From: Paracoccus indicus
Lineage (GTDB): Bacteria > Pseudomonadota > Alphaproteobacteria > Rhodobacterales > Rhodobacteraceae
DNA length: 64,000 bases
Assembly (NCBI RefSeq): GCF_003056335.1
Contig: NZ_PYWA01000001.1
Span: forward strand, 62,001-126,000
Direction: 5' to 3'
The notes under the pieces are model-generated. The model saw only the letters and a list, made by a program, of their open reading frames with translations, did not search any database and was not told the origin of the DNA. The translations under genes were made by a program, and so were the position numbers. Position 1 is the first letter of the stretch, and each line of letters begins with the position of its first letter. This document shows, in pieces, positions 57,060-64,000 of this stretch.

Positions 57060-59440
57060 GCTTGCGCATTCACGCTTCGGGACTGGGCCCTGCCCTTGCG
57101 ATGGCGATGCTGGGTGCGACCGCCCTGATGGCCCCTGCCGCCGCGCAATCGATGTTCGACGAGGGCACGGGCATGCCCGCGATGCCCGACATGCCGGGAA
57201 CGGCGCTGACGGCGACGCGCGGGGTCTCGGCGCTGGCGCCCGCCTCCCAGCAGCTGGGCAGCAATCCGGTGGGCGACCGGACGCCGACCTCGAACGCGCC
57301 CGCGACGGCGGAACCCGATGCGGCCGTGACGCTGGACGGCAACCGCACGGATGGCGGTCAGGGGGCGGCGACGGTCCTAGCCGACAACGTGCTGGTCAAG
57401 GGCGACCGGACGCTGATTGCCGCCGGGGGCGTCGTGGTCTGGCACCAAGGCAACCGGCTGATCGCATCGCGCATCATCGTGGACGGCGCATCCGGCGATC
57501 TGACCATCGAGGGACCGATCCACCTGTCCCGCCCCGGTGCCGACCCGGACGAAAATCCGATCCTGATCGCCGACAGCGCCCAGCTGGACCGCGAATTGCA
57601 GGACGGCATCGTCAACGGCGCCCGGCTGGTGCTGAACCGCGAACTGCAGATGGCCTCGAACCGGCTGGAGCGGCGCGACGATGGCCGCATCACCGAGCTG
57701 ACCGATGTCGTCGCCTCATCCTGCCAGGTCTGCGCATCGAACCCGACGCCGCTGTGGGAAATCCGCGCCCGCAAGATCACCCATGACGCCGAGGCGCAGC
57801 GCATCACCTTCGACCACCCGCAGCTGCGCGCCTTCGGCATCCCCATCGCCGCCGCACCCTTCACGGTCTCGGCGCCCGATCCGACCGTGGACCGGCAATC
57901 GGGCTTTCTGCGACCGATGATCCGAACGACCTCGGGGTTGGGGTTCGGGGTCAAGCTGCCCTATTTTCAGACGCTTGGCGACAGTGCCGACGTGACGCTG
58001 ACGCCCTATCTGTCGGTCAACCGCACCACCACGCTGGAGCTGCGCTATCGTCAGGCCTTCGCCAACGGCGGGCTGGAATGGAACGGTGCGATCAGCCGCG
58101 ACGACATCCGCCCGGGCGACACGCGAGGCTATTTCTTCGGCGCGGCACGTTTCGACATTCCGCGCGGATATCGCCTTGGGGTACAGATCCAGACGGCCTC
58201 CGACCGGGCCTATCTGCTGGATTACGACGTCACCGACGCCGACCGCCTCTGGAGCGGGGTTTCGCTGGAACGCGTGCGCCGCGACAAGCTGGTCTGGGGA
58301 CGGGTCGGCAATTACGACAGCCTTCGCGACGACGAAGATGACGCCACATCCCCCGCGCAGGTCGCGGACGTCATCTGGCGCCGCCGCCTGTCGCCCGCCT
58401 ATCTTGGCGGCGAGGCCGTGCTGGAATGGTCTGCCCATGCCCACCGCCGCCCCTCGGACGACGATATCATCGGACGCGACGTCGCGCGCGGGTCGGTGGG
58501 TGTCGACTGGCGGCGCAGCACCATCCTGCCCGGCGGGGTGGTGGCGGCCGCACTGGCGGGGGTCGACGCCGACATCTATCGCATCGGCCAGGACAGCCGC
58601 TTCGACCGGCTGGTCACCCGCGTCGATCCGCAGGTCGGCGTCGAATTGCGCTGGCCGCTGTCCACCACGCGCGGCAATGCCACCCATATCGTCGAGCCGG
58701 TGGTGCAGGTGCTCTATTCCCCGCGCGACGACGATCGCGACATCCCCAACGAGGACAGCCGCCTGATCGAGTTCGACGAGGGCAACCTGTTTTCCGACAA
58801 CCGATTCCCCGGCTATGACGTGCGCGAAACCGGGTTGCGGGCCAATATCGGTGCCACATGGACGCGGATCGATCCGACCGGCTGGTCGCTTGGCGTGACA
58901 GGCGGCCGGGTGGTGCGTGCCGATGATGCGCGCGAATTCGGTCCCGATTCGCCGCTTGGCGGGTCCCGGTCGGATTGGCTGCTGGCGGCGCATTACGACA
59001 GCGGCACCGGGCTGGCCGTGGCCAACCGCGCGCTTTTCGACGACAGCTTCCGCATCTCGCGCAACGAATTGCGCATGGGGTGGCTGCGCAGCGACCTGCA
59101 GGTGTCCGCCGGATACCTCTGGATCGACAGCAGCGAGGATGAGGGTCGCGACGACGACGCCAGCGAACTGGCCGCCAACATCGGCTGGCAGATCAAGGAC
59201 GGCTGGTGGGGGACGGCGGAAACCCGCTACGACTTCGTAGCCGACCGCGCGCAGGAGGCCAGCCTGGAGATCGCCTATCGCAACGAATGCATCACCGTGG
59301 AAACCGGCCTGTCGCGGCGTTTCACCAGTTCCGATACGGTCAGGGCGGAAACCAGCTTCGACCTCTCGGTGCGATTGGGCGGCTTCGGACAGCAACAAGA
59401 CGGACCCGGCACGGTGGCGCGGCGCAGCTGCATGCGCTAA
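57056..59440 (+). CDS. lptD: LPS-assembly outer-membrane protein LptD
   Basis: Outer-membrane barrel that inserts LPS with LptE (794 residues). A signal peptide (ALAMAMLGATALMAPAAAQ) is followed by a Pro/Thr/Ala linker, an OstA-like jellyroll (about 100-250) with VLVKGDRTLIAAGGVVVWHQ, and a C-terminal beta barrel. Four cysteines occur in the mature part, two in SSCQVCASN and others in NECITVET and RRSCMR, which may form the disulfides known for LptD. It sits directly before surA, the chaperone LptD needs. Confidence 0.95.
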   Translation: MSLRIHASGLGPALAMAMLGATALMAPAAAQSMFDEGTGMPAMPDMPGTALTATRGVSALAPASQQLGSNPVGDRTPTSNAPATAEPDAAVTLDGNRTDGGQGAATVLADNVLVKGDRTLIAAGGVVVWHQGNRLIASRIIVDGASGDLTIEGPIHLSRPGADPDENPILIADSAQLDRELQDGIVNGARLVLNRELQMASNRLERRDDGRITELTDVVASSCQVCASNPTPLWEIRARKITHDAEAQRITFDHPQLRAFGIPIAAAPFTVSAPDPTVDRQSGFLRPMIRTTSGLGFGVKLPYFQTLGDSADVTLTPYLSVNRTTTLELRYRQAFANGGLEWNGAISRDDIRPGDTRGYFFGAARFDIPRGYRLGVQIQTASDRAYLLDYDVTDADRLWSGVSLERVRRDKLVWGRVGNYDSLRDDEDDATSPAQVADVIWRRRLSPAYLGGEAVLEWSAHAHRRPSDDDIIGRDVARGSVGVDWRRSTILPGGVVAAALAGVDADIYRIGQDSRFDRLVTRVDPQVGVELRWPLSTTRGNATHIVEPVVQVLYSPRDDDRDIPNEDSRLIEFDEGNLFSDNRFPGYDVRETGLRANIGATWTRIDPTGWSLGVTGGRVVRADDAREFGPDSPLGGSRSDWLLAAHYDSGTGLAVANRALFDDSFRISRNELRMGWLRSDLQVSAGYLWIDSSEDEGRDDDASELAANIGWQIKDGWWGTAETRYDFVADRAQEASLEIAYRNECITVETGLSRRFTSSDTVRAETSFDLSVRLGGFGQQQDGPGTVARRSCMR

Positions 59441-59474
59441 TCTGCCGGCCAAGAACCAAGATTGAGGGCAGCAG

Positions 59475-60734
59475 ATGCGGCATTTCCTATCCGGTATCGC
59501 CTTGGCGGCGGTGGTGGCCACCGGCGCGATCACGCCCGTCATGGCACAGAACCTGTTCCAGCCGGTCGTCTACGTCAACGACAGCGCCGTCACCCGCTAT
59601 GAGGTCGACCAGCGCCAGCGCTTCATGCAGGTGATCGGCGCACCCGACACCTCGGCCGCCGAGGCCGAGAAGGCGCTGATCGACGACCGCCTGCGCGTGC
59701 AGGCCGCAAAGCAGATCGGCGTGACCATCACGCCCGAGAACCTGCAGCGCGGGATGGAGGAATTCGCCGGGCGTGCCGGTCTGGATTCGGCCAGCTTCAT
59801 CGCGCGCCTGGAAAGCGCGGGGATCGAGGCCGGCGTCTTTCGCGACTTCGTCGAGGCGGGCACCGTCTGGCGCGATGTCGTGCGGGCGCGGCTGGTCAGC
59901 CAGATCGAGGTCTCGGACGCGGAAATCGACCAGCAACTGAAGCGGGTGATCGAAACGCCGATCATCGACCGCGTGACCCTGGCGGAACTGATCATCCCCG
60001 CGCCTCCGGGTCGCGAACAGCAGGCGCTGCAACTGGCGCAGCGGATCGTCGCATCGCGTCCCACGCCCGAACAATTCGCCCAGGCCGCGCGGCAGTATTC
60101 GGCCGCACCCTCGGCGCAGGCCGGGGGGCAGCTGGGCACCCTGCCGCTGGACAATCTGCCGCCCTCGCTGCGGCCGATCCTGACGGCGCTGCAGCCCGGT
60201 CAGGTCACCCAGCCCCTTCCCGTCGATGGCGCGGTGGTGCTGTTCCTGCTGCGCGATGCGCAAGGATCGCTGCGTCCGGGCGCGCGTGAACAGGTGCTGG
60301 ACTATCTGACGCTGCGCATGGCCTCGGTCGCAGAGGCGCAGGCCCTGGCCGCCCGCACCCGCAGCTGCGACGAGCTTTATTCCGATGCCGGTCCGCAGGC
60401 CGCCGTCCAGCGCCAGACGCAATCGCAGGGTGCCATCCCGACGCTGATCGCATCGCGGCTGGCCTCGCTTGACGCGGATGAAGCGGGGGTCGTCCCGATG
60501 GGCGCGGGCGCCGAGCTGGTGATGCTGTGTTCGCGCCAGCCCGCCCTTGCCGCCCAAGCCGAGGTTCCCACCACCGCCCTGCCCGAGGACGGCGTCGAGA
60601 ACGCCATCCCCCGGACCGGCGGCATCCCCGACCGCGAGGCCGTCAAGGACCAGCTGTTCAACGACAAGATCAACACCGCCGCCGAGGGCCTTCTGGCCGA
60701 TCTGCGCGCCGATGCGGTCATCCGGCGGCCCTGA
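59475..60734 (+). CDS. surA: Periplasmic peptidyl-prolyl isomerase/chaperone SurA
   Basis: Outer-membrane-protein chaperone (419 residues). After the signal peptide (LAAVVATGAITPVMAQ) it has the SurA N domain (VVYVNDSAVTRYEVDQRQRF) and one recognisable parvulin domain (about 170-270, LAELIIPAP and GGQLGTLPLDNLP). E. coli SurA has two parvulin domains; here the second is not recognisable. Its place after lptD supports a role in LptD folding. GAGGG lies upstream of the ATG. Confidence 0.92.
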   Translation: MRHFLSGIALAAVVATGAITPVMAQNLFQPVVYVNDSAVTRYEVDQRQRFMQVIGAPDTSAAEAEKALIDDRLRVQAAKQIGVTITPENLQRGMEEFAGRAGLDSASFIARLESAGIEAGVFRDFVEAGTVWRDVVRARLVSQIEVSDAEIDQQLKRVIETPIIDRVTLAELIIPAPPGREQQALQLAQRIVASRPTPEQFAQAARQYSAAPSAQAGGQLGTLPLDNLPPSLRPILTALQPGQVTQPLPVDGAVVLFLLRDAQGSLRPGAREQVLDYLTLRMASVAEAQALAARTRSCDELYSDAGPQAAVQRQTQSQGAIPTLIASRLASLDADEAGVVPMGAGAELVMLCSRQPALAAQAEVPTTALPEDGVENAIPRTGGIPDREAVKDQLFNDKINTAAEGLLADLRADAVIRRP

Positions 60735-60738
60735 TCCG

Positions 60739-61704
60739 ATGGCGCAACGCATCCTGCTGACCTGCGGTGAGCCCGCGGGCATCGGCCCCGAACTGGCTCC
60801 GCTGGCCTTGGCCTGCGGGGTCGATCTGGTCTGGATGGGCGATCCGCGCCACCTGCCCGATGGAACGCTGTGGACTACGGTGGATCATCCGGGCGAGGCG
60901 GTTCCAGCGGGCCATCTGCCGGTCCTGCGCCATGATTTCGCGGCCCCCGCCACGCCGGGACGCCCCGATCCGGCCAATGCCCAAGGGGTGATCGACGTCA
61001 TCGCCCGCGCCGTCGATCTGGCGATGCAGGGTCAGGTCGCAGGCATCACCACCGCGCCCATCAGCAAGCAGGCACTGAAGGAAGGCGCGGGCTTCCCCTT
61101 CCCCGGACATACCGAATATCTGGCGCATCTGGGCGGCGATGTGCCGGTGGTGATGATGCTGGCCTCGACCACGGTGACGCCGCCCTGCCGCGTAGTGCCC
61201 GCGACGATCCACATTCCGCTGGCCGACGTGCCCGCGGCCCTGACCCGCGACGTGCTGGAACAGGCAATCCGCATCACCCATGCCGCGATGATCCGCGATT
61301 TCGGCATTCCGGCCCCGCGCATCGCAGTGGCGGGGCTGAACCCCCATGCGGGCGAAGGCGGCACGATGGGCACGCAGGAACGCGACATGATCATCCCGCT
61401 ACTGGAGGATCTGAGCGACCAGGGGCTGAACCTGACCGGCCCCATGCCCGCCGACACCATGTTCCACGCTCCCGCGCGGGCGGGTTACGATGCGGCGGTC
61501 TGCGCCTATCACGACCAGGGGCTGATCCCCATCAAGACGCTGGATTTCGCAGGGGGCGTCAATGTGACGCTTGGCCTGCCCTTCATCCGGACCTCGCCCG
61601 ATCACGGGACCGCCTTCGACATCGCGGGCAAGGGTCTGGCCGATCCCTCATCCACCATCGCCGCGCTGAGAATGGCGCGCGACATGGCAAAGGCCCGCAA
61701 ATGA
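60739..61704 (+). CDS. pdxA: 4-hydroxythreonine-4-phosphate dehydrogenase
   Basis: NAD-dependent enzyme of de novo pyridoxal-phosphate synthesis (321 residues). The metal histidines are H158 (ATIHIPL), H203 (LNPHAGEGG) and H258 ([10 protein letters not shown]), spaced exactly as in E. coli PdxA. Start [18 protein letters not shown], 4 bases after surA. Overlaps rsmA by four bases, as in many proteobacteria. Confidence 0.97.
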   Translation: MAQRILLTCGEPAGIGPELAPLALACGVDLVWMGDPRHLPDGTLWTTVDHPGEAVPAGHLPVLRHDFAAPATPGRPDPANAQGVIDVIARAVDLAMQGQVAGITTAPISKQALKEGAGFPFPGHTEYLAHLGGDVPVVMMLASTTVTPPCRVVPATIHIPLADVPAALTRDVLEQAIRITHAAMIRDFGIPAPRIAVAGLNPHAGEGGTMGTQERDMIIPLLEDLSDQGLNLTGPMPADTMFHAPARAGYDAAVCAYHDQGLIPIKTLDFAGGVNVTLGLPFIRTSPDHGTAFDIAGKGLADPSSTIAALRMARDMAKARK

Positions 61705-62549
61705 TCGACAACCTGCCGCCGCTGCGCGACGTCATCACCATGCACGACCTGCGGGCCAAGAAGCAGCTGGGCCAGAACTTCCTGCTGGATCTGAACCTGA
61801 CCTCGAAGATCGCGCGGCAGGCGGGCGATCTGAAGGATTGCGACGTGCTGGAGATCGGCCCCGGCCCCGGCGGCCTGACGCGCGGCCTGCTTGCCCAAGG
61901 GGCGCGCCACGTGCTGGCGATCGAGAAGGACCCCCGCGCCCTGCCCGCGCTGGAACAGATCGCCGAGGCCTATCCGGGCCGCCTGACCGTCATCAACGGC
62001 GACGCGCTGGAGATCGACCCGCTGGCGCATCTGACCCCGCCGATCCGCATCGCAGCCAACCTGCCCTATAATGTCGGGACCGAACTGCTGATCCGCTGGC
62101 TGACACCGCGCGCATGGCCGCCCTTCTGGCAGTCCCTGACGCTGATGTTCCAGAAGGAAGTGGCCGAGCGGATCACCGCCAAGCCCGGCTCCAAGGCCTA
62201 TGGTCGTCTGGCCTTACTGGCCCAATGGCGTGCGGACGCGCAGATCGTCATGCATCTGCCCCCCGAGGCTTTCGTTCCCGCCCCCAAGGTCCATTCCGCC
62301 GTCGTCCATCTGACCGCCCTGCCCGAACCGCGCTTTCCCGCCGATCCGGCCGTGCTGTCGCAGATCACCGGCGCGGCCTTCAACCAGCGCCGCAAGATGC
62401 TTCGGGCCAGCCTGAAGGGTCTGCACCCCGGCATCGAATCGCTGCTGCTGACCTGCGACATCCCCCCGACCGCCCGCGCCGAGGAGATCGACCTGGAACG
62501 CTTCTGCGCCCTGGCCCGCGCCCTGTCCGAGGCCCGCGCCACGGGCTGA
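61701..62549 (+). CDS. rsmA: 16S rRNA dimethyladenosine transferase RsmA (KsgA)
   Basis: Methyltransferase (282 residues) that dimethylates two adenines near the 3' end of 16S rRNA. Landmarks are [11 protein letters not shown], the SAM-binding [21 protein letters not shown] and the catalytic NLPYNVGT. Overlaps pdxA (ATGA). A bidirectional terminator follows. Confidence 0.98.
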   Translation: MIDNLPPLRDVITMHDLRAKKQLGQNFLLDLNLTSKIARQAGDLKDCDVLEIGPGPGGLTRGLLAQGARHVLAIEKDPRALPALEQIAEAYPGRLTVINGDALEIDPLAHLTPPIRIAANLPYNVGTELLIRWLTPRAWPPFWQSLTLMFQKEVAERITAKPGSKAYGRLALLAQWRADAQIVMHLPPEAFVPAPKVHSAVVHLTALPEPRFPADPAVLSQITGAAFNQRRKMLRASLKGLHPGIESLLLTCDIPPTARAEEIDLERFCALARALSEARATG

Positions 62550-62570
62550 GACCACGCACGACCGCATGAA

Positions 62571-62602
62571 GAAGGGGCCGTCAGCGATGCTGCGGCCCCT
62601 TC
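62571..62602. terminator. Bidirectional terminator between rsmA and DUF4167 gene
   Basis: GAAGGGGCCG and CGGCCCCTTC form a perfect 10-bp stem over a 12-base loop in the gap between the converging genes. A/T-rich ends are modest. Confidence 0.8.
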
Positions 62603-62626
62603 GTTGTTCTCGGTGTCAGACGCGGA

Positions 62627-63406
62627 TCACTCGGCGTCGCTGCCGCCCTTGGGCGCCTCGGCGGCCGCTGCGGCGCCATCCTCGGCCACCGGCTTGCGGC
62701 GGCTGCGCGTCGTCGTTCCCGTGGCGCTGCGCGGCGTGCGCGGACGCGAGCTGCGGGTGCGGGCGGGTTTGGGCGCAGGTTCGGTTTCCGGCGTTGTCAC
62801 GGGTGTCGCCTGATCCTCGTCGCCGGCGGCGACGGCATCGGGCAGGCTGGGCTGCTGCTGGGGCGCGGGGGCCGGGGCGGCCTCGGGCGCGGCTTCGGTC
62901 TGCTGATCGGCCTGATCGCCCCGCGGCTGGCGGTTCTGCTGGTCGCGGTTGTTGTCGCGGCGCTGGTTCTGGCCACCATTGCCGCCGTCGCCCTGCTGGT
63001 CGCCGCGCTGATCGTTGCGCGATCCCTGATTGCCGTTGTTGTTGTGATTGCTGGCGTTATGACCGGTGCCATAGCCGTGGTTCGAATAGCCGCCGTCGTC
63101 GTCCTGGCGGTTGTTCTGACCGTTCGACTGGCCATTCGACTGGCCCTGGCGTTCGGCCATCTCGCGCTGCGCCTCACCCAGCATGCGGGTGTAATGTTCG
63201 GCATGCTGCAGGAAGCTCTGCTCGGCCACGCGGTCGTGGGACAGCTGCGCATCACGCGCCAGCGTCAAATATTTCTCGATGATCTGCTGAGGGGTGCCAC
63301 GCACCTTGCCCTCGGGCCCCGAGCTGTCGAAGACACGGTTGACCACATTGCCAAGCGAGCGTTGGCGATTGGATTTGCTACGCGAACGGGATTTTGATGA
63401 TCTCAT
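62627..63406 (-). CDS. DUF4167 protein with low-complexity middle
   Basis: Protein of 259 residues. The N-terminal about 90 residues are the conserved DUF4167 region: basic start MRSSKSRSRSKSNRQR, then NRVFDSSGPEGKVRGTPQQI and AEQSFLQHAEHYTRML. The middle (about 95-170) is very rich in Asn, Gln, Gly and Asp, and the end is Ala/Pro/Arg-rich; both look disordered. The family is common in alphaproteobacteria and adjacent to prmC/prfA; RNA or ribosome association is a guess from its basic nature. No clear ribosome-binding site is seen. Confidence 0.88.
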   Translation of the reverse strand: MRSSKSRSRSKSNRQRSLGNVVNRVFDSSGPEGKVRGTPQQIIEKYLTLARDAQLSHDRVAEQSFLQHAEHYTRMLGEAQREMAERQGQSNGQSNGQNNRQDDDGGYSNHGYGTGHNASNHNNNGNQGSRNDQRGDQQGDGGNGGQNQRRDNNRDQQNRQPRGDQADQQTEAAPEAAPAPAPQQQPSLPDAVAAGDEDQATPVTTPETEPAPKPARTRSSRPRTPRSATGTTTRSRRKPVAEDGAAAAAEAPKGGSDAE

Positions 63407-63671
63407 CAGTCTGTCTGTAATGTTTCTGATCGCAGGGGTGCCAGAGTGAACTGGACGGCGGTGTCGGATGGCTACGGGGGCGTGATTGTCCTCTCCGTTC
63501 AGCCCTGCCTCGCCCCAGCAACGGCGCATCGCGCGCCCTGTCGGAATCGGCAGTGTCAGGCTGACCGTACAGTGGCTGTCGGCCTGCTGCACGAAGCCGA
63601 CTAACCACGCCACCCCAGATATGACAAGCAAAAACTGCCAAAAATGCAGCATCTGCGCGGGAAAGGGCTGA
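63407..63671. other. Intergenic stretch between prmC and DUF4167 gene
   Basis: This 265-base gap separates two same-strand genes. I see no gene or clear promoter in it. An open frame crosses it upstream of the DUF4167 start but has no family resemblance. Confidence 0.4.
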
Positions 63672-64000
63672 TCAGCGGCCGAATTCCGCAAGCACCACCC
63701 TGTCGCGCCCGTCCAGATCGGGCAGCACGGCGGTCGCGGCACCTTGGTCCGCGAAAAGCGCCGCGACCGCCCGGCCTTGGGTGGGGCCGATCTCGGTCAG
63801 GAGGATGCCGCGCGGGGCAAGAACCGACCGCGCCCCCGTCGCGATGGCGCGATAGGCGGTCAGCCCGTCGGCGCCATCCGTCAGCGCCTGGCGGGGTTCC
63901 CAATCGCGAACGTCCGACGACAGTCCCGCCATTTCATCCGCCGCGATATAGGGCGGGTTCGAGACGATCAGGTCGAATTCGCCGGTGACGCCCTGATACC
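63672..64000 (-). CDS. prmC: Release-factor glutamine methyltransferase PrmC (C-terminal part, cut by window edge)
   Basis: The last about 109 residues of the enzyme that methylates the GGQ glutamine of peptide-chain release factors. The frame enters from the window end and contains the catalytic motif in FDLIVSNPPYIAADEMAGLS, then VRDWEPRQAL and GILLTEIGPTQG. The N-terminal part lies beyond base 64000. In related bacteria prfA precedes it. Confidence 0.95.
   Translation of the reverse strand, partial: YQGVTGEFDLIVSNPPYIAADEMAGLSSDVRDWEPRQALTDGADGLTAYRAIATGARSVLAPRGILLTEIGPTQGRAVAALFADQGAATAVLPDLDGRDRVVLAEFGR

Noticed and set aside
57716..59542. 608-codon open frame antisense to lptD
   Set aside because: Shadow frame opposite the LptD barrel region; composition only.

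Overview
The window is GC-rich, densely coded chromosomal DNA from an alphaproteobacterium, most likely a member of the Rhodobacteraceae (Paracoccus-like). Support comes from several gene blocks that I recognise as typical of that family: argS-SPOR protein-nagZ, gltA-gltX opposite comEC, glpX-recJ, lptF-lptG-lptD-surA-pdxA-rsmA, prmC followed by a DUF4167 gene, and a GT14-type glycosyltransferase facing a family-2 sulfotransferase. The genus assignment is an inference. I see no rRNA, tRNA, insertion sequence, prophage or CRISPR array, and no gene-free stretch longer than about 300 bases.

Layout. 1-5.6 kb (minus): truncated nagZ, a SPOR-domain membrane protein, argS and a cation:proton antiporter. 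5.8-9.5 kb (plus): a DEAD-box helicase with a repetitive basic tail, then lnt. 9.5-16.6 kb: a J-domain protein, bolA, glpX, recJ, a metallo-beta-lactamase-fold hydrolase, an Xaa-Pro aminopeptidase and an atypical SDR protein. 16.7-24.9 kb: gltA, gltX, comEC, a class III aminotransferase, a secreted alpha/beta hydrolase and a stand-alone TfoX C-terminal-domain protein. 25-31 kb: miaB, then queC-queD-queE (preQ0 synthesis) behind what looks like a preQ1-I riboswitch, then polA. 31-36 kb: two small zinc-ribbon-like proteins, an ABC ATPase without a permease, a HIT protein, the glycosyltransferase/sulfotransferase pair and dps. 36-41 kb: fabD-fabG-acpP, ndk, an AI-2E family transporter and an OlsB-like ornithine acyltransferase. 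41-52.7 kb: a complete urease operon (ureDA-hupE/ureJ-BCEFG) directly followed by a complete urea ABC transporter (urtABCDE). 52.7-64 kb: holC and pepA (minus), the LPS-export and outer-membrane biogenesis block lptFG-lptD-surA with pdxA and rsmA, a DUF4167 protein, and the 3' part of prmC.

How the genes work together. The urt genes import urea, the urease hydrolyses it, and UreD/E/F/G plus the HupE/UreJ protein supply and insert nickel, so about 11.5 kb is one urea-nitrogen module. The que genes make the queuosine precursor and are probably controlled by their end product. lptF/G/D and surA build the outer membrane. fabD/G and acpP supply acyl chains, which OlsB can use for ornithine lipids.

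Most of the window is conserved core genome. The features that stand out are the riboswitch, a GC-rich hairpin module that fills two separate convergent intergenic gaps, the glycosyltransferase/sulfotransferase pair, an SDR protein lacking canonical catalytic features, and the repeat-rich helicase tail. I did not find a clear new defence or mobile system.
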